A stretch of DNA of 64,000 nucleotides from Phenylobacterium haematophilum (GTDB taxonomy: Bacteria > Pseudomonadota > Alphaproteobacteria > Caulobacterales > Caulobacteraceae): the NCBI RefSeq assembly GCF_014196295.1, contig NZ_JACIDK010000005.1:62001-126000 (forward strand), given 5' to 3'. Numbering within the stretch: position 1 is the first letter of the stretch; every line of letters starts with the position of its first letter. The position numbers were made by a program, and so were the translations under genes. Positions 56,291 through 64,000 of the stretch are shown piece after piece. Under the pieces are notes generated by a model. That model was not told the DNA's origin. It searched no databases and was given only the letters and a program-made list of their open reading frames with translations.

Positions 56291-56397
56291 TAAGCGACGC
56301 CGGCGGCCTTGGTCAGGATCGCGACGGCGATGGCCATCAGCGGGGTGGCGGCGAGAGCGAGGTTGGCGAAGCCGTTGAAAGCGTAGGAGTTGCGCAT
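56290..56397 (-). CDS. 35-residue membrane microprotein
   Basis: MRNSYAFNGFANLALAATPL then a hydrophobic helix MAIAVAILTKAAGVA. It starts at ATG 56397 with AGAGGGAC as a good ribosome-binding site and stops at TAA 56292-56290, which leads straight into a perfect hairpin. The alternation of hydrophobic residues (LALAATPLMAIAVAIL) predicts one membrane-spanning helix with short polar ends. No family recognised. It is short enough to escape ordinary gene finding; the RBS, terminator and isolated position all support it. Confidence 0.7.
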   Translation of the reverse strand: MRNSYAFNGFANLALAATPLMAIAVAILTKAAGVA

Positions 56398-56551
56398 GGT
56401 CTTGTCCCTCTGGTCTGGTATGGTTCGCGATGTCCGCGTCCCGATGAGAGAGGTATACGCAACGACTTTTCCGAATACTCGTTAAGTCTTGGTCATGACG
56501 CCGATTTCACAATATGAATACTGTGTAATGTTCCGCGGATCGCCAATACGC

Positions 56552-56692
56552 GTCATCCCGGAAAGCGTGAGGCGCTTGTCCGGGACCCATTGCCGCCGCG
56601 GTCCGGGGCTAGAGGCGCAGGCCGCGCAACATCCTGCACGATCAGGTGTTCATGGGTCCCGGTCTTCGGCCGGAGGCCGAAACCGGGATGAC
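56552..56692. repeat. REP/BIME-like palindromic repeat, copy 3
   Basis: Bounded by GTCATCCCGG (56552-56561) and CCGGGATGAC (56683-56692), 141 bases, the longest copy. The left unit is CCCGGAAAGCGTGAGGCGCT...TGTCCGGGACCCAT, the right unit ATGGGTCCCGGTCTTCGG...CCGAAACCGGG, so two inverted units flank a unique centre. It fills much of the 327-base gap 56398-56724; the rest (56398-56551) is AT-richer and presumably carries the microprotein promoter. No other gene is seen in this gap. Confidence 0.85.
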
Positions 56693-56724
56693 ACCTTGAG
56701 ATCGCCTTACCCATATCCCCTGGC

Positions 56725-57732
56725 ATGATCCGGCCCGAAGCTCTGCTGTGTCCCAAGCCCGAGGGGCTGTACTGCGCGCCCGGCGACTTCTTCGTCGATC
56801 CGGTGGCGCCGGTGGCGCGCGCGGTGATCACCCACGGCCACGCCGACCACGCCCGCGCCGGCCACGGCACGGTCATCGCCACGCCGCAGACCCTGGCGAT
56901 CATGGCCGAGCGCTACGGCGCCGATTTCGCCGGCTCGGTCCAGCCGCTGGCCTACGGCGAAAGCGTCGCCCGCGACGGGGTCGACGTGACCCTGGTCCCG
57001 GCCGGCCACGTGCTGGGCTCGGCCCAGGCCGTCGTCGCGTGGAAGGGCCTGACCATGGTGGTGTCCGGCGACTACAAGCGCCGCCGCGACCCGACCTGCC
57101 CGCCCTTCGAGCCGGTGCCCTGCGACGTGTTCATCTCCGAGGCCACCTTCGGCCTGCCGGTGTTCCGCCATCCGGACGACGCCCACGAGATCGCCAAGCT
57201 GCTGCGCTCTGTGCAGCAGTTCCCGGAACGCGCCCACATGGTCGGCGCCTATGCGCTTGGGAAAGCCCAGCGCATCATTCGCCTACTGCGCGAGGCCGGC
57301 TGGGAGCGAACCATCTACGTCCACGGCGCGCTCGACCGCCTGAACCATCTCTATGAGAAGCACGGCGTGCCGCTCGGCCCGTTGGCCCCAGCCACCTCGG
57401 ACGTGAAGCAAGACTTCGCCGGCCAGATCATCATCGCCCCGCCCGGCGCCCTGGCCGACCGATGGTCGCGCCGGTTCCCCGATCCGGTCACGGCCTTCGC
57501 CTCGGGCTGGATGCAGGTGCGCGCCCGCGCCCGTCAGCGCGGGGTCGAGCTGCCGCTGGTGATCTCCGACCACGCCGACTGGGACGAACTGACCGCCACC
57601 GTCGACGAGTTGCGCCCCGGGGAGCTGTGGATCACCCACGGCCGCGAAGAGGCGCTGATGCGTTGGGCCGATCTGCACGGGATCAAGGCCCGGGCCCTGG
57701 CCCTGGTCGGCTACGAGGACGAGACCGAGTGA
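56725..57732 (+). CDS. Ligase-associated DNA exonuclease (metallo-beta-lactamase fold)
   Basis: 335 residues. The MBL motif is ITHGHADHARAG (HxHxDH, about residues 36-41). Later metal ligands are in 'LVPAGHVLGSAQAVV', GDYKRRRDPT and 'LVISDHADWDEL'. The beta-CASP-like C-terminal region includes 'MVGAYALGKAQRIIRLLREA'. This matches the 'ligase-associated DNA exonuclease' family found next to ATP-dependent ligase genes in bacteria; here the ligase is about 1 kb downstream, with DUF4349 between. Probable role: DNA end processing. Confidence 0.92.
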   Translation: MIRPEALLCPKPEGLYCAPGDFFVDPVAPVARAVITHGHADHARAGHGTVIATPQTLAIMAERYGADFAGSVQPLAYGESVARDGVDVTLVPAGHVLGSAQAVVAWKGLTMVVSGDYKRRRDPTCPPFEPVPCDVFISEATFGLPVFRHPDDAHEIAKLLRSVQQFPERAHMVGAYALGKAQRIIRLLREAGWERTIYVHGALDRLNHLYEKHGVPLGPLAPATSDVKQDFAGQIIIAPPGALADRWSRRFPDPVTAFASGWMQVRARARQRGVELPLVISDHADWDELTATVDELRPGELWITHGREEALMRWADLHGIKARALALVGYEDETE

Positions 57733-57796
57733 AGGCCGCTTGCCGGCGATCACAGATCCGTTACCGTCATGGGCGACATCTCGATGGGGCGGGCGC

Positions 57797-58666
57797 ATGC
57801 GATCGGCAATTGGACTGGGACTGGCGCTCGTCCTGCTCGCTGGCTGCGGAAAGCCCTCGGAACCCAAGTTTTACGAAGATCTGGCAGCCGACGCCGCCGC
57901 CGCAACAGCGCCGCAGGCGCTCGAAAGGCCAGCGACGCCAAGCGTCCCGGCCGGTGCGCCTATGCTCGCCTATTCCTACGGCTATGGCCTGCAAGCCTCT
58001 CCCAAGGGCGTCCGCACGCTGATTGCAAAGCACGAAGCCGCCTGCACCAAGGCCGGCCCCGCGCTCTGCCAGGTCACCGGGTCGTCGGTGAGCGAGCGCG
58101 GCCAGGACCAGTTGTCGGCCGAGCTCACCCTGCGCGCTGCGCCGCCCTGGTTGTCCCAGTTCCGCGAGGGACTGAGCGCCGACGCCAAGGACGCCGGCGG
58201 ACGGGTCGTGCGCTCTGAAGTTTCCACCGAGGACCTCTCGCGCCAGATCGTCGACACCGAGGCGATGCTCCGCGCCAAGATCACGCTGCGCGACCGGCTT
58301 CAGGCGCTGCTCGCCTCCCGGCCGGGCAAGCTCGCCGACCTCGTCGAACTTGAGCGCGAACTCTCCAAGGTCCAGGGCGAACTCGACGCCGCGCAGTCGG
58401 AACTGGCCATGATGCGCCAGCGGGTGGCGACCTCAGACGTGACGATCAGCTACGAATCCGGCGGCGTCCTGGCCCCTCAAGACGTCTGGTCGCCGATCGG
58501 CAAAGCGTTCAGCGACTTCCTCCGCATCCTTGCGGCCACCATCGCGCTGTTGATCAACGTCATCGCCTGGACCCTGCCTTGGCTGCTGCTCGGCGGCCTG
58601 CTGATCTGGGCGCTGCGCAAGCGGCGAAAGTGGCCCTGGCGGCGCAATCAGAAGCCGGCCGCCTGA
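57797..58666 (+). CDS. DUF4349 lipoprotein
   Basis: 289 residues from ATG 57797. Lipobox LLAGCGKPSEP with Cys17. After a flexible region comes the DUF4349 domain: APMLAYSYGYGLQASPKGVR, 'CQVTGSSVSERGQDQLSAEL', 'TLRAAPPWLSQFREGLSADA' and VVRSEVSTEDLSRQIVDTEA. A coiled-coil (about 168-210: MLRAKITLRDRLQALLASRP; 'VELERELSKVQGELDAAQSE') follows, then one C-terminal membrane helix (about 240-270) and a basic end (RKRRKWPWRRNQKPAA). So the protein is anchored twice. Unknown function. It interrupts the exonuclease-ligase pair. Confidence 0.9.
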   Translation: MRSAIGLGLALVLLAGCGKPSEPKFYEDLAADAAAATAPQALERPATPSVPAGAPMLAYSYGYGLQASPKGVRTLIAKHEAACTKAGPALCQVTGSSVSERGQDQLSAELTLRAAPPWLSQFREGLSADAKDAGGRVVRSEVSTEDLSRQIVDTEAMLRAKITLRDRLQALLASRPGKLADLVELERELSKVQGELDAAQSELAMMRQRVATSDVTISYESGGVLAPQDVWSPIGKAFSDFLRILAATIALLINVIAWTLPWLLLGGLLIWALRKRRKWPWRRNQKPAA

Positions 58667-58700
58667 GGCCAAGCTCGGGGTCGCGCGTTAAACTGACCGC

Positions 58701-60320
58701 ATGCGCGCTTTCGCCGAACTCCTTGACCGCCTGTCGCTGACCGCCTCGCGGAACGCCAAGCTCGTCCTGTTGCGCGACCACTTCGCCAACGCGCCCGATC
58801 CCGACCGCGGTTGGGCCCTCGCGGCCCTGACTGGCGACCTGACCTTCGATGCCGCAAAACCGGCCTTCATCCGCAAGGCGGTCGAGGCGCGGATGGACCC
58901 GATTCTGTTCGGCTGGTCCTACGACTATGTCGGCGACCTGGCCGAGACCGTCGCCCTGGTCTGGCCCGCCCGCCCCGGCGCCAACCGCGAGCCCGAACTT
59001 TCGGAGGTGGTCGACGCCCTGCGCGGCGCCAGCCGCGCCGAGGTCCAGCGGCTGATCGAGGGCTGGCTCGACGCGCTCGACGCCACCGGCCGCTGGGCGC
59101 TGCTCAAGCTGATGACCGGCGGCTTGCGGATCGGCGTCTCCGCCCGCCTCGCCAAGACCGCCGTCGCCGCCCTCGGCCCTGTGGAGGTCTCCGAAGTCGA
59201 GGAGGTTTGGCACGCGCTCGCCCCGCCCTATGACGACCTGTTCGCCTGGCTCGAAGGGCGCTCAGAGCGCCCAACCGCCGACGCCCCCGGGCGCTTCCGG
59301 CCGGTGATGCTGGCCCAGGCGATCGACGAGGCGGTCGACTTCGGCAAGCTTGATCCGGACGACTACGCGGCCGAATGGAAATGGGACGGCATCCGCGTCC
59401 AGGCGATCAGCGAAGGGGGCGTGCGGCGGCTCTACACCCGCACCGGCGACGACATCTCGCGCACCTTTCCGGATGTGATCGCGGCGATGGACTACGAGGG
59501 CGCACTCGACGGCGAGCTGCTGGTCCTGCGCGAGGGCGGCATGGCCAGCTTCGCCGACCTGCAGCAGCGCCTGAACCGCAAGAGCGTCACCGACAAGATG
59601 CTGGCCGACTTCCCGGCGGGGATCCGCGCCTACGATCTGCTGTCCGACGGCGGCCAGGACATGCGCGCCTTGCCGTTCGCCCAGCGCCGCGCGCGGCTCG
59701 AAGCCTTCGTCGGGGCCTTGGAGACGCGGCGCATCGACCTGTCGCCGATCCAGCCGTTCGCGACCTGGGAGGAGCTGGCCGCCATACGCCGAGAGCCGCC
59801 GCCAGGCGACCCCGCCCTCGCCGAGGGACTGATGCTCAAGCGCTGGGACAGCGTCTACGAGGCCGGCCGGCCCAAGGGCCCATGGTTCAAGTGGAAGCGC
59901 GACCCGTTCCTGATCGACGCGGTGCTGATGTACGCCCAACGCGGCCATGGCAAGCGCTCGAGCTTCTATTCCGACTACACCTTCGGGGTCTGGAGCGAGG
60001 CGGTCGACGGCTCACGGGTGCTGACCCCGGTCGGCAAGGCCTATTTCGGCTTCACCGACGAGGAGCTGAAGGAGATCGACAAGTACGTCCGCGACCACAC
60101 GGTCGACCGCTATGGCCCGGTCCGCGCCGTGCGCGCCGACGTCCGCCACGGACTGGTCTTCGAAGTCGCCTTCGAGGGCCTGCAACGCTCGACCCGCCAC
60201 AAGTCCGGCGTCGCCATGCGCTTCCCCCGCATCAGCCGAATCCGCTGGGACAAGCCGGCCGGGGAAGCCGACGAGCTGGCGACCCTGGAGCGGATGCTGG
60301 AGCAGATGGAGGGGCGGTGA
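58701..60320 (+). CDS. ATP-dependent DNA ligase
   Basis: 539 residues, cytoplasmic. N-terminal ligase domain 'MRAFAELLDRLSLTASRNAK', then the nucleotidyltransferase domain with AMP-accepting Lys227 in AEWKWDGIR, 'YEGALDGELLVLREGGMASF', 'DLLSDGGQDMRALPFAQRRA', 'EGLMLKRWDSVYEAGRPKGP' and 'WFKWKRDPFLIDAVLMYAQR'. A C-terminal OB domain ends the protein. Size and order match the stand-alone ATP-dependent ligases paired with the MBL exonuclease at 56725. Typical partners (Lhr-like helicase, PdeM nuclease) are not in the window. Confidence 0.95.
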   Translation: MRAFAELLDRLSLTASRNAKLVLLRDHFANAPDPDRGWALAALTGDLTFDAAKPAFIRKAVEARMDPILFGWSYDYVGDLAETVALVWPARPGANREPELSEVVDALRGASRAEVQRLIEGWLDALDATGRWALLKLMTGGLRIGVSARLAKTAVAALGPVEVSEVEEVWHALAPPYDDLFAWLEGRSERPTADAPGRFRPVMLAQAIDEAVDFGKLDPDDYAAEWKWDGIRVQAISEGGVRRLYTRTGDDISRTFPDVIAAMDYEGALDGELLVLREGGMASFADLQQRLNRKSVTDKMLADFPAGIRAYDLLSDGGQDMRALPFAQRRARLEAFVGALETRRIDLSPIQPFATWEELAAIRREPPPGDPALAEGLMLKRWDSVYEAGRPKGPWFKWKRDPFLIDAVLMYAQRGHGKRSSFYSDYTFGVWSEAVDGSRVLTPVGKAYFGFTDEELKEIDKYVRDHTVDRYGPVRAVRADVRHGLVFEVAFEGLQRSTRHKSGVAMRFPRISRIRWDKPAGEADELATLERMLEQMEGR

Positions 60321-60334
60321 GGCCGCCACTCCGT

Positions 60335-60368
60335 GTCATCCCGGTTTGCGAAGCGAGACCGGGATGAC
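60335..60368. repeat. REP/BIME-like palindromic repeat, copy 4 (single unit)
   Basis: GTCATCCCGG (60335-60344) and CCGGGATGAC (60359-60368) meet in one hairpin of 34 bases, ATCCCGGT...ACCGGGAT with loop TTGCGAAGCGAG. It is the solitary form of the unit present twice in copies 1 and 3. Lies in the 59-base gap between the converging ligase and M28 peptidase genes. Confidence 0.88.
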
Positions 60369-60379
60369 AGCTGAGACGG

Positions 60380-61957
60380 TTACCTCGCGAAACGCTTGAA
60401 GAAGCTCTCGTCCTTCCACTTCGGTGTCGCCGGCGCGTTGGCGATGTCGGTGATCAGCCGCCCCAGGAAGGCGTCGAACTTCACCGCTTCGGCCTTTTCG
60501 ACCGGTTGGGCGAGGTCGTCGGCCAGGGCGTGATAGCGCTCGGCCCGCCAGGTCCTCTCGATCGCCGCGCGGTCGCTGCCTTCCTTGAAGCCGAACTTGA
60601 ACGACAGGGCCGGGATGCCCGCGCGGATGAAGCTGTACTGATCCGAGCGGATGAACGAGTTGCGGTCCGGATAGGGGTCGGCGACCACCTCCAGGTTCGC
60701 AGCCTTGGCCGCCGCCTTGGCGGTGTCGCCCATTGTGCTTTCGTCGATGCCGTAGATCAGCACCGAGTCGAAGGTCCAGAGCGGCAACGCCATGTCCATG
60801 TTGAGGTTGGCGACCACCGAGGCGGGCGGCACGCTGGGCTTGCCGGCGAAGTACTTGGAACCCAGCAGCCCCTTCTCCTCGCCCGTCACCAGCACGAACA
60901 GCACCGAGCGCTTCGGCGCCGTCTTCGCCGCCGACATCTCGCGGGCGATCTCCAGCACCGAGGCGACCCCGGCGGCGTTGTCCAGCGCCCCGGCGTAATA
61001 GGGCGCGCCCACGCCGGTGGTGTTCGGCCCCAGGTGGTCGAGGTGGGCGGTGACGACGATGTTCTCGGCCTTCAGCTTCGGATCCGAGCCCGGCAGCTTG
61101 GCGACGACATTGGCCGACGACACCTGGCCGACCTCGGTCGCCACCTGCGCCTTCAGGTCCATGTTCAGCGCAAAGCCCTTGATAGGTTTGGCCGCGTCGG
61201 CCAGTTCCAACACCTGCGCGAACGTATGCCCCGACCTGGCGAACAGCTTCTCGGCCTCGGCGGGGTTGAAGCTGGCGGAGAACGCCTCGCCGGTCACGTC
61301 GCGCAGGTCCTCGTCGGCCGGATACATGCCCGGCTGGCCGGCGCTGGCCATCTGCCGCGCCCACGGCACGTCCATCGACTTCGGGGTCGGCAGCGCGATC
61401 AGCCCGACTGCGCCGGCCGCCTTGGCCGCGCGCCAGGTTTCCGAGCCGCGCGAATGCGCCTTCAGCGCCGCCGAGATTTCGCCCGGTCCGCCGTTCACAT
61501 AGACCGCGATCTTGCCCTTCAGGTCCTGGCCGGCGAAGTCGTCGTAGCCGACCTCCGGCAGGTGCAGGCCGTAGCCGATAAACACCAGCGGCGCCTGGAT
61601 CGCCTTGGGCTGAGGCAGGCGCGCGCCCAGCAGCAGATCGGGGCCGACCCGCAGCGGCTGCTCTTGTCCGTCCACCACCAGAGCCGCGCTTGAACCGTCG
61701 GTCAGCACCCGCTGCACGGTGAACTTCATCGGCTGCAGGTAGCCGTCGGTCCCGGCCGGCTTCAGCCCGAACGCCTTGAACTGCCCGGCGGCGTAGGCGG
61801 CGGCCTTGTCGTAGCCCGGCGTCCCGGTCAGCCGGCCCTCGAACTGCGGCCCGGCCAGGGTCTCGACATGCGACCACCAGCGGGCGCCGTCGGCATCGGC
61901 CGCCGCGGCGGGAAGGGCGCTGAGCGCAGCGATCACGAGGGCAAGGGGAAGGCGCAT
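60380..61957 (-). CDS. M28-family zinc aminopeptidase, secreted
   Basis: 525 residues from ATG 61957, with a Sec signal peptide ([20 protein letters not shown]). A PA-like insertion (about 140-280, [20 protein letters not shown]) lies inside the peptidase domain. The zinc ligands are visible in [33 protein letters not shown] and RYHALADDL. Probably releases amino acids or acts on peptides in the periplasm. Convergent with the ligase; divergent from acs. Confidence 0.94.
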   Translation of the reverse strand: MRLPLALVIAALSALPAAAADADGARWWSHVETLAGPQFEGRLTGTPGYDKAAAYAAGQFKAFGLKPAGTDGYLQPMKFTVQRVLTDGSSAALVVDGQEQPLRVGPDLLLGARLPQPKAIQAPLVFIGYGLHLPEVGYDDFAGQDLKGKIAVYVNGGPGEISAALKAHSRGSETWRAAKAAGAVGLIALPTPKSMDVPWARQMASAGQPGMYPADEDLRDVTGEAFSASFNPAEAEKLFARSGHTFAQVLELADAAKPIKGFALNMDLKAQVATEVGQVSSANVVAKLPGSDPKLKAENIVVTAHLDHLGPNTTGVGAPYYAGALDNAAGVASVLEIAREMSAAKTAPKRSVLFVLVTGEEKGLLGSKYFAGKPSVPPASVVANLNMDMALPLWTFDSVLIYGIDESTMGDTAKAAAKAANLEVVADPYPDRNSFIRSDQYSFIRAGIPALSFKFGFKEGSDRAAIERTWRAERYHALADDLAQPVEKAEAVKFDAFLGRLITDIANAPATPKWKDESFFKRFAR

Positions 61958-62131
61958 CGGCCGCTCCGGTTGTTGGGGGAAGCCTCGACCATTCGCCGAT
62001 CCGCCCAGCTGCGGCAAGCCGCGCCGCAGCCGCAGGGCCGCGAAACTCGAAACTTCGCCCCCTGGGCGGTTGCGCCCGCGGCCTCACTCCGCATAACTCC
62101 CCGGCAAAGCGTGAAACAGGGAGTGCGCGGC

Positions 62132-64000
62132 GTGAGCGAAGGCGAAGTCTTTCCGGTTCCCAAGGCCTGGGCCGAGCGGACGCACATGGACGCGGCCGGC
62201 TACGAGGCCGCCGTGGCGCAAGTCGAGGCCGATCCGATCGGCTACTGGACCAAGGTCGCCGGCCGCCTCGACTGGAGCAAGCCGTTCACCCAGGTGAAGG
62301 ACGTCTCGTTCAACAAGGACGACTTCCGCATCCGCTGGTACGCCGACGGCGAGCTGAACGTCTCGGTCAACTGCCTGGACCGCCACATCGCCACGCGCGG
62401 CGACCAGAAGGCGATCATCTGGGAAGGCGACGGCGGCGAGACCACGACGTTCACCTATCGCGAGCTGCTGGCCGAAACCTGCCGCATGGCCAACGTGCTC
62501 AAGGCCAAGGGCGTCAAGAAGGGCGACCGCGTCACCATCTACCTGCCGATGATTCCGCAGGCGGCCGTCGCCATGCTGGCCTGCGCCCGCATCGGCGCCG
62601 TGCACTCGGTGATCTTCGGCGGCTTCTCGCCGGACTCGATCGCCGGCCGCATCCAGGACTGCGACAGCCGCATCGTCATCACCGCCGACGAGGGCCTGCG
62701 CGGCGGCAAGACCGTGCCGCTGAAGCGCAACGTCGACGAGGCGCTGGCCGCCTGCCCGCAGGTCAAGGACGTCATCGTCGTGCGCCGCACCGGCGCGGAC
62801 GTGCCGATGGTCGAAGGCCGCGACGCCTATTTCGGCGCACTGAAGAAGGACGTCGCCGACACCTGCGAGCCCGAGCCGATGAACGCGGAAGACCCGCTGT
62901 TCATCCTCTACACCTCCGGTTCGACCGGAAAGCCCAAGGGCGTGCTGCACACCACCGGCGGCTACCTGACCTGGGCGGCCCACACCCACGAGCTGGTCTT
63001 CGACTACCGCCCCGGTGAGGTCTTCTGGTGCACGGCCGACGTGGGCTGGGTCACCGGCCACAGCTACGTCGTCTACGGTCCGCTCGCCAACGCCGCGACC
63101 AGCCTGATGTTCGAGGGCGTGCCGAACTACCCGACCAACTCCCGCTTCTGGGAGGTGATCGACAAGCACCAGGTCGAGATATTCTACACCGCCCCGACCG
63201 CCATCCGCGCCCTGATGCGCGACGGCGACGAGCCGGTGACCAGGACCTCGCGCAAGTCCCTGCGCCTGCTCGGCACGGTCGGCGAGCCCATCAATCCGGA
63301 AGCCTGGCTCTGGTACCACCGCGTGGTCGGCGAGGGCCGCTGCCCGATCGTCGACACCTACTGGCAGACCGAGACCGGCGCCTGCCTGGCCTCGCCGCTG
63401 CCGGGCGCCCATGCCGCCAAGCCCGGCTCCTGCGCCAAGCCGCTGCCGGGCGTGAAGTTCCAGCTTGTCGACGCCGAAGGGGGCGTGCTGGAGGGCGCGA
63501 CCTCCGGCAACCTCTGCATCACCGACAGCTGGCCTGGCCAGATGCGCACCGTCTACGGCGACCATCAGCGCTTCTTCGACACCTACTTCTCGACCTATCC
63601 GGGCAAGTACTTCACCGGCGACGGCTGCCGCCGCGACGAGGACGGCTACTACTGGATCACCGGCCGGGTCGACGACGTGATCAACGTCTCGGGCCACCGC
63701 CTGGGCACCGCTGAGATCGAGAGCGCGCTGGTCGGCAACGAGCACGTCGCCGAGGCCGCGGTCGTCGGCTACCCGCACGACGTCAAGGGCCAGGGGGTCT
63801 ACTGCTTCGTGACCCTGAAGGCGGACGTGGCGCCGACCGACATCCTGCAGGCCGAGCTCAAGGGCTGGGTCCGCCGCGAGATCGGTCCCTTCGCGGCCCC
63901 CGACGTCGTGCAGTTCGCGCCGGGCCTGCCCAAGACCCGCTCGGGCAAGATCATGCGCCGCATCCTGCGCAAGATCGCCGAGAACGACCTCGGCAACCTC
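62132..64000 (+). CDS. acs: Acetyl-CoA synthetase, partial
   Basis: Converts acetate to acetyl-CoA via acetyl-AMP. 623 codons from the GTG at 62132 (RBS AGGGAG), reaching the right edge, so about 25 C-terminal residues are missing. AMP-binding motifs: [12 protein letters not shown] (P-loop-like), '[20 protein letters not shown]', '[20 protein letters not shown]' and [13 protein letters not shown]. The regulatory lysine is Lys606 in RSGKIMRR, the site acetylated by Pat-like enzymes in the family. Upstream in-frame GTGs (62111, 62123) are alternative starts. Divergent from the M28 peptidase. Confidence 0.97.
   Translation, partial: MSEGEVFPVPKAWAERTHMDAAGYEAAVAQVEADPIGYWTKVAGRLDWSKPFTQVKDVSFNKDDFRIRWYADGELNVSVNCLDRHIATRGDQKAIIWEGDGGETTTFTYRELLAETCRMANVLKAKGVKKGDRVTIYLPMIPQAAVAMLACARIGAVHSVIFGGFSPDSIAGRIQDCDSRIVITADEGLRGGKTVPLKRNVDEALAACPQVKDVIVVRRTGADVPMVEGRDAYFGALKKDVADTCEPEPMNAEDPLFILYTSGSTGKPKGVLHTTGGYLTWAAHTHELVFDYRPGEVFWCTADVGWVTGHSYVVYGPLANAATSLMFEGVPNYPTNSRFWEVIDKHQVEIFYTAPTAIRALMRDGDEPVTRTSRKSLRLLGTVGEPINPEAWLWYHRVVGEGRCPIVDTYWQTETGACLASPLPGAHAAKPGSCAKPLPGVKFQLVDAEGGVLEGATSGNLCITDSWPGQMRTVYGDHQRFFDTYFSTYPGKYFTGDGCRRDEDGYYWITGRVDDVINVSGHRLGTAEIESALVGNEHVAEAAVVGYPHDVKGQGVYCFVTLKADVAPTDILQAELKGWVRREIGPFAAPDVVQFAPGLPKTRSGKIMRRILRKIAENDLGNL

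Overview
The window is a stretch of ordinary chromosome from a high-GC alphaproteobacterium. Several things point to the Caulobacterales (Caulobacter/Phenylobacterium-like): the synteny acnA | ccmABCDG | yciB-ftsY-mtaB-dapF, a class I lysyl-tRNA synthetase, small alphaproteobacterial families such as DUF2794 and DUF2007, frequent GTG starts, and 1- or 4-base start/stop overlaps. The genus is inference. No rRNA, tRNA, prophage, transposase, integrase or CRISPR array was found.

Layout: 1-7400 (minus) is a TCA-cycle operon, sucC-sucD-sucA-odhB-DUF2007-lpd, with lpd cut by the left edge. Divergent from it is a membrane-anchored LytTR regulator (7638). From 8.4 to 16.2 kb there is a mosaic of single genes: GNAT, an LprI-domain protein, malate dehydrogenase, a HIT protein, a CitE-like lyase with a secreted Pro-rich partner, DUF2237, thpR, a Bax-inhibitor-like membrane protein, DUF2794 and a DUF1223 thioredoxin-like protein. 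Aconitase (16393-19083) is divergent from a cytochrome c maturation set, ccmA-ccmB then ccmC-ccmD-ccmG (19.3-23.7 kb). That set is split by an NTF2-like gene, a Spy/CpxP-like gene and an ASCH-like/winged-helix gene coupled to ccmC. Then come a MarR protein with a lysine-rich tail, yciB-ftsY, a TRIC-family protein, mtaB-dapF and a prolyl oligopeptidase.

From 31 to 40 kb regulators sit with their targets: PadR-DUF2218 behind AT-rich repeated operators, oxyR/ahpC-ahpD with an OxyR half-site, MocR divergent from a PPOX flavoprotein, and a TetR gene bounded by matching palindromes before a Tat-exported M3 peptidase. From 42.8 to 46.6 kb a C5 cytosine methyltransferase and a Vsr mismatch endonuclease flank cysK and a flavin monooxygenase whose only usable start appears to be CTG. 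From 46.6 to 56.4 kb are an OsmC/acyl-CoA dehydrogenase/MerR group, a large secreted metalloprotease, lysK, an orphan PhnD-like lipoprotein, two hot-dog thioesterases and a 35-residue membrane microprotein. The right end holds a ligase-associated exonuclease, a DUF4349 lipoprotein, an ATP-dependent DNA ligase, an M28 peptidase and acetyl-CoA synthetase, which runs off the edge.

Four dispersed palindromic repeats (GTCATCCCGG...CCGGGATGAC) lie in intergenic gaps at 31.2, 52.0, 56.6 and 60.3 kb. The main functional theme is central carbon metabolism: most of the TCA cycle (acn, odh, suc, mdh) plus acs. Around it lie peroxide defence, envelope proteolysis and DNA maintenance. I see no clear previously undescribed multi-gene system. 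The best leads are the CTG-started monooxygenase inside a dcm...vsr interval, the TetR/M3 peptidase palindrome regulon, the 35-residue microprotein, and a possible small RNA at 15.2-15.5 kb.
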